From assembly GCF_030646925.1 (NCBI RefSeq), contig NZ_JAUSKL010000089.1, positions 1-64,000 of the forward strand: DNA of 64,000 nucleotides, written 5' to 3'. Of this stretch, positions 26,886 to 34,544 are shown piece after piece. Position 1 is the stretch's first letter. Each line of letters opens with the position of its first letter. The notes below the pieces were generated by a model. That model searched no databases and had not been told where the DNA came from. It was given only the letters and a program-made list of their open reading frames with translations. The position numbers and the translations under genes were made by a program. This DNA comes from Candidatus Binatus sp. Its GTDB lineage: Bacteria; Desulfobacterota; Binatia; Binatales; Binataceae.

Positions 26886-28843
26886 TTTCGTTGCCTCGAG
26901 CCGATTTCGATTATGCGCGCGACGATTTCGCCGAGGTTCACGTCTTTCGGAGTGAAGACCGCCTGCACGCCGAGCTTCAAGAGCGCGTCGCGGTCGTCTT
27001 CCGGAATTATTCCGCCCATCACGAGTTGGACGTCGCTGGCGCCGCGGCTCTTCAACAGCTCGATCGTCTTGCGCGCGATCGTCATGTGGGCGCCGGCAAG
27101 GCTCGAGATCGCGAGCACATTGACGTCCTCTTCGAGCGCGGTTTCGACCAGTTGCTCGGGAGTTTGCTTGAAGCCCGCGAGCACGACTTCCATCCCGGCC
27201 TGCATGCAGGCGTGCGCGAGCAGCTTAACGGCGTTGATGTGGCCGTCGAGGCCGGCCTTGCCGAGCGCGATGCGAATCCGGGTGGTCGCAGCCGGCACGG
27301 TTAGCGGCGGCAGGCTCGCGCTGGTTTCGAGAATCGGCGGCGTGTAGCGGCCGCGGCTGACGCGCTCGAGCGACTGCGTCCATTCGCCGACAGTGCCGCC
27401 GGCGCGCGCAAGTTCGAGCGTGGGATCCATCAACGGTGCGTCGGCGACGACGGCGCGTTCGAGCGCCTCGCGCGCGTTGACGACGGCGGCCTGATCGCGC
27501 GAGGTGCGCCATCTGTCGAGACTCTCGATGCGCTCGCGCTCGTTGGCGGCCTGATCGGCGTGATTCGCAATCGCTGAAGATTTCGGCGTGAGGCCGATTT
27601 CCCCGGTGAAGGCATTGACGCCGATCTGAATGATCTCGCCGGCTTCGACCTTGCGATGGCGCTCGGCGAGTTGCCGCGTGAGCTCGGTGCTGACGATCGA
27701 GATCGCGCGAGTGTAACCGGCGGCGCGAAGGCGGATCGCGATCTCGCGCGCTTCGGCGGAAATCTCGCCGGTGAGTTTTTCGATCACCTTGCTGCCCTCG
27801 AAAATATCACCGTAGCTCGCAAGTCCGGTTTCGTGCATCAGGACTTGCTGGGTGCGGAGGCTGAGCGTCTGCTCGGCCTGATCGGGCAGCGCCTGCGCCT
27901 CGCGGAAGCCGGGAAGCTGGAGCGCGTTGACGCGCGCACCGGCTGAGATGACGACCGGCAGCGCTTCGTACGCGATACGGACGATATTCACTTCGGGCTG
28001 CGGCTCGGTGAGGGTGAGCGAGCGCACCTGGCATCCGGCGCGGAAGGCGACGTCGTCGATTCCATACTCGGTGTGGCAGAGTTCGCGCCAGAGCTTGAAG
28101 TAGGCGCGCACCTTGCAAATCTCGGGAACCAGTTCGATTCCGCTGTTGATGAAAAACGAGATTCGGCGCACGGTCTGTTCGAATGCCGGCGGCGAAAGTT
28201 GCGTCCGCAGCGAATCAAGAATCAGGAGCGCGTTGCCGAACGCATAGCCGACTTCATCGGCGGGACCGGCGCCGCTTTCCATGTAGTGATAGCCGCAGCA
28301 ATTGATCGGGTTCCAGTTCGGGACGCGCTCGACGGCGAACTTAATCAACTCGGTGGAGAGCTTGAACGACAGCTCGGGATGAAAGATCGAGGTGCCGCGC
28401 GCGACGAACTCTTTCAGCAGGTCGTTCTGGGTGGTGCCGCGCAGCTCGTTCCACGGCACGCCTTGGCGCTCGGCGACGACGAGGTACAACGCGAAGATAA
28501 AGGGCGCGGTCGAGTTGATGGTCATCGAGGTGTTGATCGAGCCGAGCGGGATGCCGTCGAAGAGCGCTTCCATGTCCTGCCAGTGGCAGATCGAGACGCC
28601 AGCCTCGCCGACCTCGCCGCGGGCGACGGACGCATCGGGGTCGTAGCCGTTTTGAGTGGGCAGGTCGAAGGCGATCGAGAGGCCGCGCTGGCCTTGTAGC
28701 AAGTTGGCGCGAAAGCGCTGATTGGCCTGGCGCGCATCGCCGAAGCCGGCGTAAGTGCGGATGATCCAAGGCTCCCTGGGTTTTTGGGGTTTGGGCTCGC
28801 GCACTTTGGTCGGGTTCGCGGGTTTGTGCGGACGATCAGTCAT
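26882..28843 (-). CDS. meaA: B12-dependent acyl-CoA mutase of the ethylmalonyl-CoA mutase (MeaA/Ecm) type
   Basis: 653 aa with catalytic barrel (about 25-470) and C-terminal cobalamin domain (about 515-645) in one chain. Segments RTYAGFGDARQANQR, LSIAFDLPTQNGYD, NTSMTINSTAP, GTTQNDLLKE and NCCGYHYMESGA fit the family. It lacks the N-terminal YPTMY region of methylmalonyl-CoA mutase, and the HTQTAG catalytic-His segment is replaced by RAGCQVRSLTLTE; both fit my memory of the Ecm subgroup. The B12 motif reads D533-G-H535-I-N-A538, with Ala where the DxHxxG glycine is expected. Ecm converts ethylmalonyl-CoA to methylsuccinyl-CoA in acetate assimilation. Substrate is inferred; no ccr or mcd is nearby. 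Confidence 0.82.
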   Translation of the reverse strand: MTDRPHKPANPTKVREPKPQKPREPWIIRTYAGFGDARQANQRFRANLLQGQRGLSIAFDLPTQNGYDPDASVARGEVGEAGVSICHWQDMEALFDGIPLGSINTSMTINSTAPFIFALYLVVAERQGVPWNELRGTTQNDLLKEFVARGTSIFHPELSFKLSTELIKFAVERVPNWNPINCCGYHYMESGAGPADEVGYAFGNALLILDSLRTQLSPPAFEQTVRRISFFINSGIELVPEICKVRAYFKLWRELCHTEYGIDDVAFRAGCQVRSLTLTEPQPEVNIVRIAYEALPVVISAGARVNALQLPGFREAQALPDQAEQTLSLRTQQVLMHETGLASYGDIFEGSKVIEKLTGEISAEAREIAIRLRAAGYTRAISIVSTELTRQLAERHRKVEAGEIIQIGVNAFTGEIGLTPKSSAIANHADQAANERERIESLDRWRTSRDQAAVVNAREALERAVVADAPLMDPTLELARAGGTVGEWTQSLERVSRGRYTPPILETSASLPPLTVPAATTRIRIALGKAGLDGHINAVKLLAHACMQAGMEVVLAGFKQTPEQLVETALEEDVNVLAISSLAGAHMTIARKTIELLKSRGASDVQLVMGGIIPEDDRDALLKLGVQAVFTPKDVNLGEIVARIIEIGSRQRN

Positions 28844-28937
28844 CGGGATTCACCGCGGGCGGCGTCGCAGTACGACGTAAGATTCAGCATACACGAAAGC
28901 AGCGTAGTTGCGGCGGCGCGGCGATTCCAGCACGGGG

Positions 28938-29903
28938 TCAGAGCGCGGCCGGGCGAGCATTGCGGAAGCGGCTGGAGCCTGCTATCGAATCGAGCGCGGC
29001 GAGATCGGAAGCAACACGTTCGATCAGATCAAGGCCGTCGATACCGCCATGCTCGGCGACTTCGATCAGCGGCGCGTGCGTCGCGCGCCGAATGCGCGTC
29101 GCGGCTTTGCGCGATTCGCCGGCGCTAAGGCGCTCCGCTTCAGCCAGCTCGGCGAGGTGATCGCGATGACGCCCTGCGGCGCGCATGCGGCCTAGCAGCG
29201 ATGAGATATCGCCAGCGTCGAATCGAAACGGGGTCGCGCGGTTGTAGATGATCGCAGAAGGCGGCATTCCGAGGCGGTTAAGTTCGGCGTAGGTCTCGAT
29301 CGTCTCGGAGACTGACAAGCTATCGGAGGTTGTGACCTGCAAGATTGCGCAGCGGCGGCGATCGTGGAGCAGGTCCGAGATATTTCGCGATTCCTTGCCG
29401 ACGGTGCTATCGCCGAAAGTCGAATGCGCCGCGGCCGGCATCTTCAGCATGCTAAGTGCCTGTCCGCTCGCAGGCGCATCGACGATGATCAAATCGTGGC
29501 GGTTGGGGTCGTCGGGCGCGCGCTCGGCCTCGTAGTAGATTTTGCCAAGCATCATAAGTTCGCGAAGTCCGGGCGCGGCTTGAACAAAGAACTGATAGAC
29601 GCGGCTGGCAAAGACCGCCTTTAGCAGCATCCGGCCGGGCACCACGAGGCGGAGATACTCTTCGAGCGCGTGGCCTCCGTCGAGCAGCATCAGCGAAAGG
29701 TTCGGCGCTACGTCGATTGGAACGAATGAGGCTTCGACGCCGAGCGTGGAGGCGAGCGGAGCACCAGCGTCGGTTTCCATGATTAGCGCACGCCGGCCCG
29801 AGGCGGCTGCGAGGCGGGCAATCGCGGCACTTAGCACGGTTTTGCCGACGCCGCCTTTGCCGAGCACAATCAGCACGCGGCAATCGAGTAGTTCGGTGAG
29901 CAT
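28938..29903 (-). CDS. ArsA-like P-loop ATPase
   Basis: 321 aa. The deviant Walker A motif GKGGVGKT (15-22) near the N-terminus, METDAGAP and LIIVDAPASGQALSML place it in the ArsA/GET3 branch of SIMIBI ATPases. No arsenite-binding cysteine motif is evident and there is no arsB, arsC or arsR nearby, so arsenic export is unlikely. Family members in such settings often come in pairs, but only one copy is here. The gap to the downstream mutase gene is 94 bp on the same strand. Substrate or client unknown. Confidence 0.85.
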   Translation of the reverse strand: MLTELLDCRVLIVLGKGGVGKTVLSAAIARLAAASGRRALIMETDAGAPLASTLGVEASFVPIDVAPNLSLMLLDGGHALEEYLRLVVPGRMLLKAVFASRVYQFFVQAAPGLRELMMLGKIYYEAERAPDDPNRHDLIIVDAPASGQALSMLKMPAAAHSTFGDSTVGKESRNISDLLHDRRRCAILQVTTSDSLSVSETIETYAELNRLGMPPSAIIYNRATPFRFDAGDISSLLGRMRAAGRHRDHLAELAEAERLSAGESRKAATRIRRATHAPLIEVAEHGGIDGLDLIERVASDLAALDSIAGSSRFRNARPAAL

Positions 29904-29927
29904 CGCGGATAGTAGGCGACTTGCCGG

Positions 29928-31271
29928 TTACTTATTAAAGGCGGTCTGCACCTTCGAGCTTCGATGCGCGGCCAGAACAGTGTGCTCCAGCTTTGCAAGG
30001 CGTTGCTCGATAGCAATGCGCATCGCCGCGTCGCGTTGGTGATTCGCTTCCAACCTTGCGATGCGATCAGCTTGTTCCTGATTCTTTCTAGTTTCCTTCT
30101 GAAGTTCGTTGAGGAGCATCGAGGAGAGCATCGAGTAGCGCACTGATTCGACCTTGCCATCCGGATCGTGGACCACCAGCTCCGGATAGACTTGATCGAC
30201 TTCTTCGGCGACGAGGCCGTACTGCCTTACACCTTGCTGATCGCCTTTGTAGATGAAGGTCACCGGATGCAGCTTCATCAGGGCGTCGGTCGAGGTCCCC
30301 ATGTCATGGATGTCGCGCTTGTAGCGAGCAGACGACACTATTATTCCCAGGCGACCGCTGCCGTTAACGACGACATCGCTGCCAGTCACAGAACTGCCCG
30401 CGATACCGGCAATGAAGGTCGCGGTCTGTGTGCCCTGCGTGCCGAGTCTAATAGTAGCCGCGTCAGCAGCGACACCGCGGTTGCCGAGATCGATGTTGTT
30501 GCTGCCGGTGGTTAGAAAAAAGCCTGCCTGGAAACCAATGGCAGTATTGGATTGGCCGGTCGTGTTCTTGAAGAGGGCTTGGACGCCGTCGGCGGTGTTG
30601 AAGTTGGCCGTAGTGTTGTTGTACAGAGCTTGCGCTCCGCTCGCGGTATTCTGGATACCGGTGCTGCTGTTGTAGAGAGTGTTCGCTCCTTGGGCGGTGT
30701 TGTTCCTGCCCGAGGTGTTGAATGTCAGCGCTCCAACTCCGGTGGCGGAATTGTTGGCGCCCGTGGTGTTGAACTCAAGGGCGCCCACTCCGGTGGCCGT
30801 ATTCAAGGAGCCGGTGGTGTTGAATGTGAGGGCTTCTGCTCCGGTGGCGGTATTGTTGGCGCCCGTGGTGTTGTCAAAAAGCGTCTGGAATCCGCTGGCG
30901 GTGTTGTCGCCCCCCGAGATGTTGTTAAAAAGCGCGCTGTGTCCGCTGGCGGTGTTGAAGGAGCCGGTGGTGTTGAATGAGAGGGTTTGTGCTCCGGTGG
31001 CGGTATTGTCGCCCCCCGAGATGTTGTTAAAAAGCGCGTGGAATCCACTGGCGGTGTTGAAGATGCCAGTGGTGTTGCTCCCGAGCGCAGCGGCTCCGAA
31101 GGAAGTGTTGTTGGTGCCGGAGGTGTTGCTCCCGAGCGCACCCGTGCCTCCGGCGGTGTTTCCCATGTCGCTTACGTCGTTGTTGGGCGGCGCACCAGCC
31201 CAGCTCGATGCGGCTGCGAGGGTGAGGATCAGGCCGGTGATCGCGATCGCATCCTTCCAAACTCTGTTCAT
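29928..31271 (-). CDS. Exported repeat protein with peptidase S74 / intramolecular chaperone domain
   Basis: 447 aa. Signal peptide (about 1-26, cleavage after SSWA), then thirteen 17-residue repeats (about 42-262, pattern GxxALxxNTTGxxNTAxG). A linker region (about 263-315) follows, then an S74 domain (about 315-395) beginning at VSSARYKRDI, with YGLVAEEVDQVYPELVV and VRYSMLSSMLLNELQ, and a C-terminal coiled coil (about 390-440). S74 domains trimerise beta-helical fibres and usually cleave themselves off before the Ser; they are best known from phage tail spikes. Here the signal peptide points to a cell-surface fibre. The ATG has an excellent AGGAGGA site. Confidence 0.88.
   Translation of the reverse strand: MNRVWKDAIAITGLILTLAAASSWAGAPPNNDVSDMGNTAGGTGALGSNTSGTNNTSFGAAALGSNTTGIFNTASGFHALFNNISGGDNTATGAQTLSFNTTGSFNTASGHSALFNNISGGDNTASGFQTLFDNTTGANNTATGAEALTFNTTGSLNTATGVGALEFNTTGANNSATGVGALTFNTSGRNNTAQGANTLYNSSTGIQNTASGAQALYNNTTANFNTADGVQALFKNTTGQSNTAIGFQAGFFLTTGSNNIDLGNRGVAADAATIRLGTQGTQTATFIAGIAGSSVTGSDVVVNGSGRLGIIVSSARYKRDIHDMGTSTDALMKLHPVTFIYKGDQQGVRQYGLVAEEVDQVYPELVVHDPDGKVESVRYSMLSSMLLNELQKETRKNQEQADRIARLEANHQRDAAMRIAIEQRLAKLEHTVLAAHRSSKVQTAFNK
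30486..31148 (-). repeat. In-frame 51-bp tandem repeats (13 units)
   Basis: DNA encoding the thirteen 17-residue units of the S74 protein. Units at residues 76-92 and 110-126 (FNNISGGDNTA) are nearly identical at DNA level, suggesting recent duplication. These are coding repeats, not a CRISPR array. Confidence 0.85.
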
Positions 31272-31520
31272 GGCTCCTCCTGATGGCGTTACAGGTTGAT
31301 TATTCGTCGGCGAATATTCGTCGACTGGCGTCCGCGCCCGCCTGGGTTAGCGCGTGTCCAACAAACCCGGCGAACGGGAACTAAACTATAACGCAGTGCA
31401 TCATGCCGCCGCATTTGCGATGGGCGCAAACGCCCGCGGCAATGGTTCGTGAGGCAGAAGGTATCCTTCGACTGCGGCAGCCTCCCTCGTTCCAGGATGG
31501 AGGAGGGGGAGCGGTGGGCT

Positions 31521-31620
31521 AGCAGGCGATCCAGCACCCTCACCTACCCGCCGCAAGGCGGCGGGCCTCCTCTCCCGTAAAGTAACGGGAGAGGTATAAG
31601 ACGGCAGCCCTCGCCTCAGA
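31521..31620 (+). repeat. Family B interspersed repeat
   Basis: AGCAGGCGATCCAGCACCCT then CACCTACCCGCCGCAAGGCGGCGG, CTCTCCCGTAAAGTAACGGGAGAG and GTATAAG. Nearly the same as 10000-10085, including the preceding AGCAGGCGATCCAGCA segment. The rest of the 31272-31639 spacer shows no supportable gene. Confidence 0.75.
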
Positions 31621-31639
31621 GTGACAAGGTGTGGCGGAC

Positions 31640-32617
31640 CTACCAGCGGATCAGATTTGCGCCCCAGGTCAGACCGCCGCCGCACGCATTGAGCATCACG
31701 AGGCTGTTGTCGTGAATGCGGCCTTGCTCGAGCGCCTCGTCGAGCGCGATTGGCACCGACGCTGCGGAGGTATTGCCGAAGCGATCGATATTGGTGAAGA
31801 CCTTCTCATGCGGCATCCCGAGCCGATCGGCGACCGCGGAGATGATTCGCAGGTTGGCCTGGTGCGGCACGAACAGATCGATTTCGTCGAGCTTGACGCC
31901 GGCGCGATCGGCGACCAGGCGGCTGACTTCTTCCATGCTCTTGACGGCGATTTTGAAAAGCTCGGGACCTTTCATCTGGATTGCGTCATCGGCGCATCGC
32001 CGCACTTCGGAATCGATCGTGCTGCGCACTCCGGTGGCGCGGACCGAGAGCAGATGCCAGTGCTCGCCCGAGGAGCGGAGCAGGCTCGAAAGCACGCCGC
32101 GATTGCCGTCTTCGCTGACCATCACGACTGCGCCGGCGCCGTCGCCGAACAGCACGGCGGTGCGGCGATCGTTCCAATCGACCATGGTGGAGAGGGCGTC
32201 GGCGCCGACGACGAGCACGCGTTTGAAATCGCCGGCGCGCATCTGCGAGTCCGCGACCGAGATCGCGAAGATGAAGCCGGAGCAGGCGGCGGCGACGTCG
32301 AAGGCGGGAATCGAGGTGATGCCAAGTTGATGCTGGATCTGGCAGGCGAAAGAGGGAAATGCGTACTCGGAGGAGACGGTACCGACGATGATCGCGTCGA
32401 GGTCGGTGGCTTTGAGGCCGGCGCGATCGAGCGCGCTGCGGCTGGCGGCGGTCGCGATTTCGGCGAGCGACTCACCCTGGCGCATCGCATAGCGCTGGTT
32501 GATTCCCGTGCGCGACTTGATCCACTCGTCGGAGGTATCCATGTACCGCTCGAGGTCTTTGTTGCTGAGAGCGGTGCGCGGCAGAGCGCGTCCGGTGGCG
32601 ACAATTCTGGATCCCAT
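31640..32617 (-). CDS. fabH: Beta-ketoacyl-ACP synthase III
   Basis: 325 aa. It condenses acetyl-CoA (or another acyl-CoA) with malonyl-ACP to start fatty-acid synthesis. The Cys-His-Asn triad is visible: Cys112 in AAACSGF, His in VPHQANLRI and Asn in RFGNTSAAS. FabH ends typically GLTWGA, present here as GGGLTWGANLIRW. It begins 21 bp after the fabF stop on the same strand; acpP and fabD/G are not in the window. Confidence 0.94.
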   Translation of the reverse strand: MGSRIVATGRALPRTALSNKDLERYMDTSDEWIKSRTGINQRYAMRQGESLAEIATAASRSALDRAGLKATDLDAIIVGTVSSEYAFPSFACQIQHQLGITSIPAFDVAAACSGFIFAISVADSQMRAGDFKRVLVVGADALSTMVDWNDRRTAVLFGDGAGAVVMVSEDGNRGVLSSLLRSSGEHWHLLSVRATGVRSTIDSEVRRCADDAIQMKGPELFKIAVKSMEEVSRLVADRAGVKLDEIDLFVPHQANLRIISAVADRLGMPHEKVFTNIDRFGNTSAASVPIALDEALEQGRIHDNSLVMLNACGGGLTWGANLIRW

Positions 32618-32638
32618 ACGTGACCCGGTTCGTTATAG

Positions 32639-33886
32639 TTAAGCGGGCCGGAAGGCCAGCGTAGTGTTGGTGCCGCCAAACCCGAAAGAGTTATTGAGCG
32701 CGATGCGGACCTTACAGGGACGCGCCTGGTTAGGCACGTAGTCGAGATCGCACTCCGGGTCAGGTGATTCCTGGTTGATGGTCGGCGGCAACATCCCGCG
32801 ATCGACCGCGAGGATCGTGTACACGGACTCGATTGCGCCGGCGGCGCCGAGGGTGTGTCCGGTCATTGATTTGGTCGAGCTCACCGCGACTTTGGCGGCG
32901 CGCTCGCCGAAGACTCGTTTCACGGCCTGGGTCTCGGCGAGATCGCCCTGGGGCGTCGAGGTGCCGTGCGCGTTGATGTAATCGACTTCGTTGGGATCGA
33001 GGTCGCTGTCCTCGAGGCACATGCGGATACATTTGGCGGCGCCGCGGCCTTCGGGCGAGGGCGAAGTGATGTGATAGGCGTCGCTGTTGGCGGCATAGCC
33101 GCAAATCTCGGCGAGAATCCTTGCGCCGCGCTTGATCGCGGACTCGCGCTCCTCGAGGATCAGGGCGGCGGCGCCCTCGGACATCACGAAGCCATCGCGC
33201 TCCTTGTCGAACGGACGGCTGGCTTTTTCGGGAGCGTCGTTGCGGGTCGATAACGCGCGCATCGCGATGAATCCGCCGACGCCGAGCGAAGTGAGCGCGG
33301 CCTCGGTGCCGCCGGTGATCGCGGCGTCGAGATAGCCGAGGCGAATCATGCGGTAAGCCTCGCCGATCGCGTGGCTGCCCGAGGCGCAGGCGCTGGTGGT
33401 GGTGAGGTTCACGCCGCGCGCGCCGTACCGAATCGAGATTTGGCCGGGTGCGAGGTTGCCGATCAACTTGGGGATAAAAAATGGGGTGACGTGGCGCAGC
33501 CCACTCTCGAGATAGATGTGGTGGTACTCCTCGATGGTGCAGAGGCCGCCGATACCGACGCCGATCAGGACGCCGACGTTGTCGGCATTTTCCTCGGTGA
33601 TCTTGAAGGCGGACTGCTGCATCGCCTGTTCGGCGGACGCGACCGCATACTGGATGAACAGGTCCATCTTTTTGATGTCGCGTTTTTCGATCCAGTCTTC
33701 GGCCTTGAAATCTTTGACTTCGCCGGCGATGCGCGCGGGGAACAGGGAGGCGTCGAAGCGGGTGATCGGACCGATGCCCGACTGGCCGGCCATCAGGGCC
33801 TGCCAATTTTTTTCTACTCCGGTTCCGAGCGGCGTCACCATTCCCAAGCCGGTGACGACCACGCGGCGATCAAGCATTGGTCTCAT
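32639..33886 (-). CDS. fabF: Beta-ketoacyl-ACP synthase II
   Basis: 415 aa from the ATG at 33886, chosen because GAGGGG lies five bases upstream; the frame is open to 33898. It elongates acyl-ACP chains. Thiolase-fold Cys-His-His: Cys in TTSACASGSHAIG (about 164), His in NAHGTSTPQGD and His in KSMTGHTLGAAG. The sequence RRVVVTGLGMVTPLG at the start and NNSFGFGGTN at the end are diagnostic. It is the upstream gene of a fabF-fabH pair. Confidence 0.95.
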   Translation of the reverse strand: MRPMLDRRVVVTGLGMVTPLGTGVEKNWQALMAGQSGIGPITRFDASLFPARIAGEVKDFKAEDWIEKRDIKKMDLFIQYAVASAEQAMQQSAFKITEENADNVGVLIGVGIGGLCTIEEYHHIYLESGLRHVTPFFIPKLIGNLAPGQISIRYGARGVNLTTTSACASGSHAIGEAYRMIRLGYLDAAITGGTEAALTSLGVGGFIAMRALSTRNDAPEKASRPFDKERDGFVMSEGAAALILEERESAIKRGARILAEICGYAANSDAYHITSPSPEGRGAAKCIRMCLEDSDLDPNEVDYINAHGTSTPQGDLAETQAVKRVFGERAAKVAVSSTKSMTGHTLGAAGAIESVYTILAVDRGMLPPTINQESPDPECDLDYVPNQARPCKVRIALNNSFGFGGTNTTLAFRPA

Positions 33887-34016
33887 CGGACCCCTCATCC
33901 ACGATAGCGTTGAATTACATAATCTATGAAAATCAGGGCGCGGTCGATATTCATCGCACGGTTACCCACAGGCTCCGCCTTGCATCCAAAGTTGTGCGGA
34001 TGAAACAATTCAGGCG

Positions 34017-34385
34017 ATGCCGCTAATCAATCCCGCAGACGATCCGTTCGCAAAACTGGCGCAAAATCTGGGCGAACTGGAGATCGTAGTCGGCGAGCGG
34101 GCGCGCCCGGCGGTCGCCGAGGTGCGGGAGAAATTGCGCGAGGCGATCGCGTGCCGCGAGCGGGGCGATATGCCGGCGGCGATCATGGCGATTCGCACTG
34201 CGATGGAACGACTGGCGGCGCTCGCCAGCGTGCTCGATCCGCAGGAGGGCGCGATGATGCGGTTTATCGCGGAGCGCTTCACGCAGGCGCTCGGCACGGG
34301 CGACAAGGGCGATGCGAAAACCGTGGTCGATGTGATGCGGCGGAAAGCGGGCGATACCAGCGACGACGATAAAAAGGATTGGTAA
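34017..34385 (+). CDS. Small helical protein of unknown function
   Basis: 122 aa, predominantly charged alpha-helix (EVREKLREAIACRERGDMPAAIMAIRTAMERLAALAS) ending in an Asp/Lys-rich tail. No signal peptide or membrane segment. The codon pattern agrees with the neighbouring genes, which supports coding. It lies alone between the divergent fabF and transketolase. I do not recognise a family; a tetratricopeptide-like helical hairpin is conceivable. Confidence 0.6.
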   Translation: MPLINPADDPFAKLAQNLGELEIVVGERARPAVAEVREKLREAIACRERGDMPAAIMAIRTAMERLAALASVLDPQEGAMMRFIAERFTQALGTGDKGDAKTVVDVMRRKAGDTSDDDKKDW

Positions 34386-34544
34386 TATTTTTCGCGCGGC
34401 TGAGTTCGCTCAAGAATTGCGGAGCGGCTTGCGGAATCAGAAACGGGGCGCGACTCGCTTAGCACAAACATCACGGGGACAGGCTGCTGCTTTATACAAC
34501 TGGCGATTCAACGATCGCCCTCAACAAAAATTTCTGGTGATATC

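Noticed and set aside
28938-29903. ArsA-like ATPase considered as the ParA partner of parS
   Set aside because: The motifs and length fit ArsA/GET3 rather than ParA; no parB follows and the gene lies 9 kb from parS.
30486-31148. Regular repeats considered as a CRISPR array
   Set aside because: The 51-bp period is in frame, the units diverge as protein repeats do, there are no unique spacers, and no cas genes are present.
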